Assembly (NCBI RefSeq): GCF_049532895.1 | Contig: NZ_CP064031.1 | Span: 5,084,001-5,148,000 of the forward strand | Length of the DNA: 64,000 nucleotides | Source of the DNA: Dyella_B acidisoli | GTDB lineage: Bacteria > Pseudomonadota > Gammaproteobacteria > Xanthomonadales > Rhodanobacteraceae | Direction of reading: 5' to 3' | Shown: one piece after another, positions 61,048 through 64,000 of the stretch | How the letters are laid out: each line of letters opens with the position of its first letter | Position numbering within the stretch: position 1 is the first letter of the stretch | Program-made: the position numbers and the translations under genes | The notes under the pieces: generated by a model | Databases searched by the model: none | What the model was told of the DNA's origin: nothing | The model's input: only the letters and a program-made list of their open reading frames with translations

Positions 61048-63270
61048 TCAAACGCCATTGTTCTTAGAATCTTCTTTCCGGGCATTGGAGGCCTCAAGCG
61101 GCGATACCTCATAAATAAGGATGAGCTCGGGACGCCCTAGCTGTACGTACTTAAGGCTGTCCGCCATTTCCATTCGATCATCAAACCAAGCGTGAATATC
61201 GCGCACGGGTTTTTTAATGATCGAGCTCAAACGGCGAAATAGATTGGTCAGCCACTTCTCCTCACGCGAATTGATGTCCATATTGGTTTTGACTCGCACT
61301 TGAGCCAAAAATCCCGTGCCAAAGTCCCTTTCAAATTGGTCCATCAGTTCTGTTGCGTAGCTCATACGCAACATGCCAGACATCAGGTATCTCCAGTCGA
61401 CACCAAGATCACGACCCCGAGTGACTATTGGAAGGAATTTGGCTATGCGATATATCAGACGTGCGATGAAAGTAGCTGAACGTCTGGAGCGAACCGGCAG
61501 CATTGTGCATAGCACGGTAACTGCACCAAGTGCGAGCATTCCCACAGCCGACGAACCATGACTTCCGTCAACAGGAAGCGTGTCACATGCACTAAGTAAC
61601 ACGATAGGAGGCATGCTAACTCTATGCTTCAGTTCCCATACGTCAATTGCATTGCCACCAATTACTATCGAGCCAACGCCAGTTTCTTTATCCCGAGTGC
61701 CATGACCATCAAAGATGAGAACAGCGCCGTGAAATGATTCTATTGCGTCCACAAATTGATCGACTGTTGATACATCAACGAACTGGACGTCTGGTAATTG
61801 GGTGCCATCTTTATGCCAATTAGGTGAAGTAATCGCAATTTCAAGGTCTTCCGCAATTGGATCGCCATCTTCAAAGCATCGAATGACGAGAATCTTCTGA
61901 AAGTCACTTAGACCAAGTCGAATGCGATCGCTCATGGCAGATTGAGCCAACATGACATTACCGGGCGTTGCCGGAACACGACTTACGTCATGAAGCACAG
62001 ATAGTGGAATGCCATTGATCTCCAGCCATTCAAGTGGCATATCCGTTACCAAACACACCGAACCAACAGCCGCAGTGTTTCGCCTTATCTCATTGATGAT
62101 CTTTCTGTCTAGCTTCTCTTCAATCGAAGATGATAGACGACGAATCAGCTTCCTAGTTTTGAAATTGTGATGAGGCCCATTTCCGCGCGCGCAATCTGCA
62201 ATTTGAGCCAGAGATCCTCGGAGTCGATTGAGACCTGGATTTAGCCTAATCGTTGTCGTGAAAGTTGAAGTTGCGAGTAGCGTTAGTGCTGCTGTGAACG
62301 CCCTCAACTCGGCCGTTCGAGTACCGACGAACGCTTTCACCTCTGGTGATTGCAGCAGCTGCTGTACGTCCTCTCCTTCTTGAAGGGGAATTTTGCTCTG
62401 ATATCCATCGCGAAGTATTACAGCATTTACAATGCGCGCTTGCGATTTTGTAAGACCAATTTTCTCGGCAATTTTTTTTGCCCCACTGCGAAAGAAGGGC
62501 CAAGTTAGGGAGTCCACAGCAAGAATTAAGTCATGTCTGACTGCACGGAAATTATGTGGCTTTAAAAGCGCTCGCCGCAGCTTCCGAATAGTTTCTGCTG
62601 AGCGAGCAACGGCGTCGATGTATTCGATCGTTTTATTCGGATCAATTGACTTTAGCGATCGCTGCTCAATATGCAGCGTTCGTAAGATCTCATCGTTCGG
62701 TGTAGTTAAATTGTGCAGATAAATAGGGCAATCCGTCGACATTGGAGCATCTTTGAATAGATCGCTACGTGCGTACCCAGAAAAAATGCGTTTGACTCGT
62801 TGATCATTGTTCCTTTCGACCATGTCTCTTAGGAACTGAGCGAAGTCTTCGCACTTCAAGTCTTCGAACGAAATCCGAGCCGCGGTTCCTTTTGGTCCAA
62901 CGTGCAACCATGGTCGCTGTGATTGCTCAATAATTTTCTCTATCGGATCAACCATGTCTTCGGTCGACAGTATGCAATTGAGAAGGTATGGCGACTCTCG
63001 GACCAGGTCGGGTACGGCCTCAATCATTATCGGCCAAACTGACGGCTGCACTATCCCGGCTGCGCGCGAAAACAAGACGTCCGATCGATCGGAATACATT
63101 TCACGGATGTCCATCGGCAATTGTGCAGCAAACATCAAGAGATGCGTGGAACGCAAAACGCCGGAAGCGAATCCTTGAATTGGGCTGGCTTCGTGATCAG
63201 CACCATCAGCGTGCGGAACCCAATACGCGATGCTCCACATTTTGCTTGAAGCTCCCAATTGATACTGCAT
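61048..63270 (-). CDS. Orphan CHAT-domain (caspase-like) protease
   Basis: 740 residues from the ATG at 63270 (weak GAGAG upstream); a TTG at 63306 would add 12 residues. The N-terminal ~500 residues are helix-rich with no recognised domain (for example VRHDLILAVDSLTWPFFRSG). The CHAT catalytic dyad is H523 in AVLIFDGHGTRDKETG and C562 in PIVLLSACDTLPVDGSHG, in the canonical order His then Cys; AVTVLCTMLPV follows. The C-terminal ~120 residues are again unique. CHAT proteases are caspase relatives used in several bacterial immune modules (for example with gRAMP or gasdermin systems); no such partner is visible here. AT-rich and in an accessory region. Confidence 0.85.
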   Translation of the reverse strand: MQYQLGASSKMWSIAYWVPHADGADHEASPIQGFASGVLRSTHLLMFAAQLPMDIREMYSDRSDVLFSRAAGIVQPSVWPIMIEAVPDLVRESPYLLNCILSTEDMVDPIEKIIEQSQRPWLHVGPKGTAARISFEDLKCEDFAQFLRDMVERNNDQRVKRIFSGYARSDLFKDAPMSTDCPIYLHNLTTPNDEILRTLHIEQRSLKSIDPNKTIEYIDAVARSAETIRKLRRALLKPHNFRAVRHDLILAVDSLTWPFFRSGAKKIAEKIGLTKSQARIVNAVILRDGYQSKIPLQEGEDVQQLLQSPEVKAFVGTRTAELRAFTAALTLLATSTFTTTIRLNPGLNRLRGSLAQIADCARGNGPHHNFKTRKLIRRLSSSIEEKLDRKIINEIRRNTAAVGSVCLVTDMPLEWLEINGIPLSVLHDVSRVPATPGNVMLAQSAMSDRIRLGLSDFQKILVIRCFEDGDPIAEDLEIAITSPNWHKDGTQLPDVQFVDVSTVDQFVDAIESFHGAVLIFDGHGTRDKETGVGSIVIGGNAIDVWELKHRVSMPPIVLLSACDTLPVDGSHGSSAVGMLALGAVTVLCTMLPVRSRRSATFIARLIYRIAKFLPIVTRGRDLGVDWRYLMSGMLRMSYATELMDQFERDFGTGFLAQVRVKTNMDINSREEKWLTNLFRRLSSIIKKPVRDIHAWFDDRMEMADSLKYVQLGRPELILIYEVSPLEASNARKEDSKNNGV

Positions 63271-63825
63271 CTCTCGTATTGCTCGCGACCTGGTGTGCCT
63301 GTTCAATGATCATTCTCCACCTGACCGATATGGGATTCCCGAGCGACATACCTGAGATCGACCTCAATCGACCCGACGTTGCAACGCAGAGCTAGACTAT
63401 TCCAAAATCGTAAAGCGAAACACCTAAGGAACGCACTCATGGCCAGACTCGAAAAAAGGAAGTCGCCCGAAGCGCGCGAATATTCCATATTCACCAAGTG
63501 GTTCTTTGCTGGAGCGGTGTTGTCGGAAACCAAAGTTGTTTTGCATGTCGGAACATTGAGCGTCATGGGGTGCCCCCTCTTCGATAATCTGAGGTGAAGT
63601 CGAGTCCGTTTTTGCATCAGCCTGCTGCAACATTTGGGAGGGCCTGGGGACATTCTCGGATTGGGCGACACCTATTGCCCAACTGCCTAACAATCCAGGG
63701 ACCATGGTGCGCTCTAGCTCCCAGCGAACAACTCCCGCTCAACTGAGCGCGCAAAACAATGGTGCCAGAAACTGTCACTATGGTGACCTAGGCTGAGTTT
63801 CCTCACTCAATAGAAGGAAACCGTC
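63271..63825. other. Stretch without a secure gene
   Basis: Two overlapping frames exist on opposite strands (63303-63671 minus, 63379-63597 plus) but neither shows a recognised motif or codon pattern; the minus frame would end overlapping the TTG upstream of the CHAT gene. The segment may contain the CHAT promoter. Confidence 0.4.
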
Positions 63826-64000
63826 ATGACCAACACCAACGGCACCGCGCTGGAAATTGCTCGCACTTACGTCGAAGCAATGGCGAACAAAGATGTCGAT
63901 ACGATCGTTTCGATCTCGGCCGACGACGTGGTTTGCACGTCACCCCTTGGACAAACGACTGGTGTTGAACGATTCCGTGCCTTCCAGGACGGCTTCGCCA
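63826..64000 (+). CDS. SnoaL/NTF2-like protein, 5' part (partial at window edge)
   Basis: ATG at 63826 with GAAGGA eight bases upstream (63813-63818). The first 58 residues read TALEIARTYVEAMANKDVDT and IVSISADDVVCTSPLG...GVERFRAFQDGF, the typical opening of an NTF2-like/SnoaL small enzyme or stress-protein domain. The rest lies beyond the window. Confidence 0.75.
   Translation, partial: MTNTNGTALEIARTYVEAMANKDVDTIVSISADDVVCTSPLGQTTGVERFRAFQDGFA

Noticed and set aside
63303..63671. 122-codon minus-strand frame just upstream of the CHAT gene as a possible partner
   Set aside because: No recognisable motif, no Shine-Dalgarno sequence, and overlapping plus-strand frame of similar quality; kept only as an uncertain stretch.

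Overview
This window reads as a chromosome segment from a moderately GC-rich gammaproteobacterium, most likely of the Xanthomonadales (Rhodanobacteraceae, for example a Dyella or Luteibacter relative). The basis is the combination of intergenic CGTCATTCCCGCGAAAG-type palindromes, sigma/FecR/TonB-receptor clusters with STN domains, secreted glycosidases (GH2 with GH125) and large filamentous haemagglutinins. The assignment is an inference from style and gene content; no rRNA or other marker gene is present.

Layout. 1-5 kb: the end of an outer-membrane barrel protein, a small methyltransferase, an IS30 element inserted in a large nested palindrome, and a secreted PHB-depolymerase-type esterase. 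5-9.5 kb: a membrane MASE1-PAS-PAS-GGDEF diguanylate cyclase and a PHP-domain hydrolase. 9.5-14.4 kb: an ECF sigma factor, FecR and STN-containing TonB-receptor cell-surface signalling set, transcribed on the minus strand in that order. 14.5-18.4 kb: single genes (2OG-Fe(II) oxygenase, M14 peptidase, single-domain receiver, YCII-like protein, Mut7-C RNase). 18.7-21.2 kb: an IS110 transposase and a protein made of three YbjQ-like repeats.

21.3-37.5 kb is the most striking part: a two-partner-secretion / contact-dependent-inhibition locus on the minus strand. It runs TpsB/CdiB transporter, then a 4,177-residue filamentous haemagglutinin/CdiA-like exoprotein, then a small orphan gene 16 bp downstream that ends just before a strong rho-independent terminator. 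The last ~145 residues of the exoprotein carry a Gln-Cys-His-Asp constellation of a C39-like/papain-fold cysteine peptidase, so the locus is best read as a toxin delivery system with a predicted protease warhead and its immunity protein.

38-42.3 kb: a secreted beta-mannosidase (GH2) and a Tat-exported GH125 alpha-mannosidase, plausibly cooperating in mannan or N-glycan breakdown. 42.7-46.9 kb: an operon with overlapping start/stop codons, encoding a hybrid histidine kinase, a receiver protein and a receiver-(degenerate GGDEF)-EAL phosphodiesterase. 47-48.8 kb: a VOC/glyoxalase-like protein and a convergent XRE-MmyB regulator.

49-63.8 kb looks like an accessory island: two truncated genes meeting at a deletion scar, a full-length Dgt-type dGTPase translationally coupled to a small protein with primase-like motifs, a large HEXXH metallopeptidase, a GNAT acetyltransferase, a coupled pair of permuted-papain and trypsin-like hydrolases, an alkaline-phosphatase-superfamily hydrolase, a decayed gene and an orphan CHAT (caspase-like) protease. 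Several of these genes look AT-richer than the rest of the window by eye. The window ends inside a SnoaL/NTF2-like gene.

At least four families of short palindromic intergenic repeats are dispersed through the window, and one of them has become part of the coding sequence at the 5' end of the CdiA-like gene. No tRNA, rRNA, CRISPR array or replication origin was seen.
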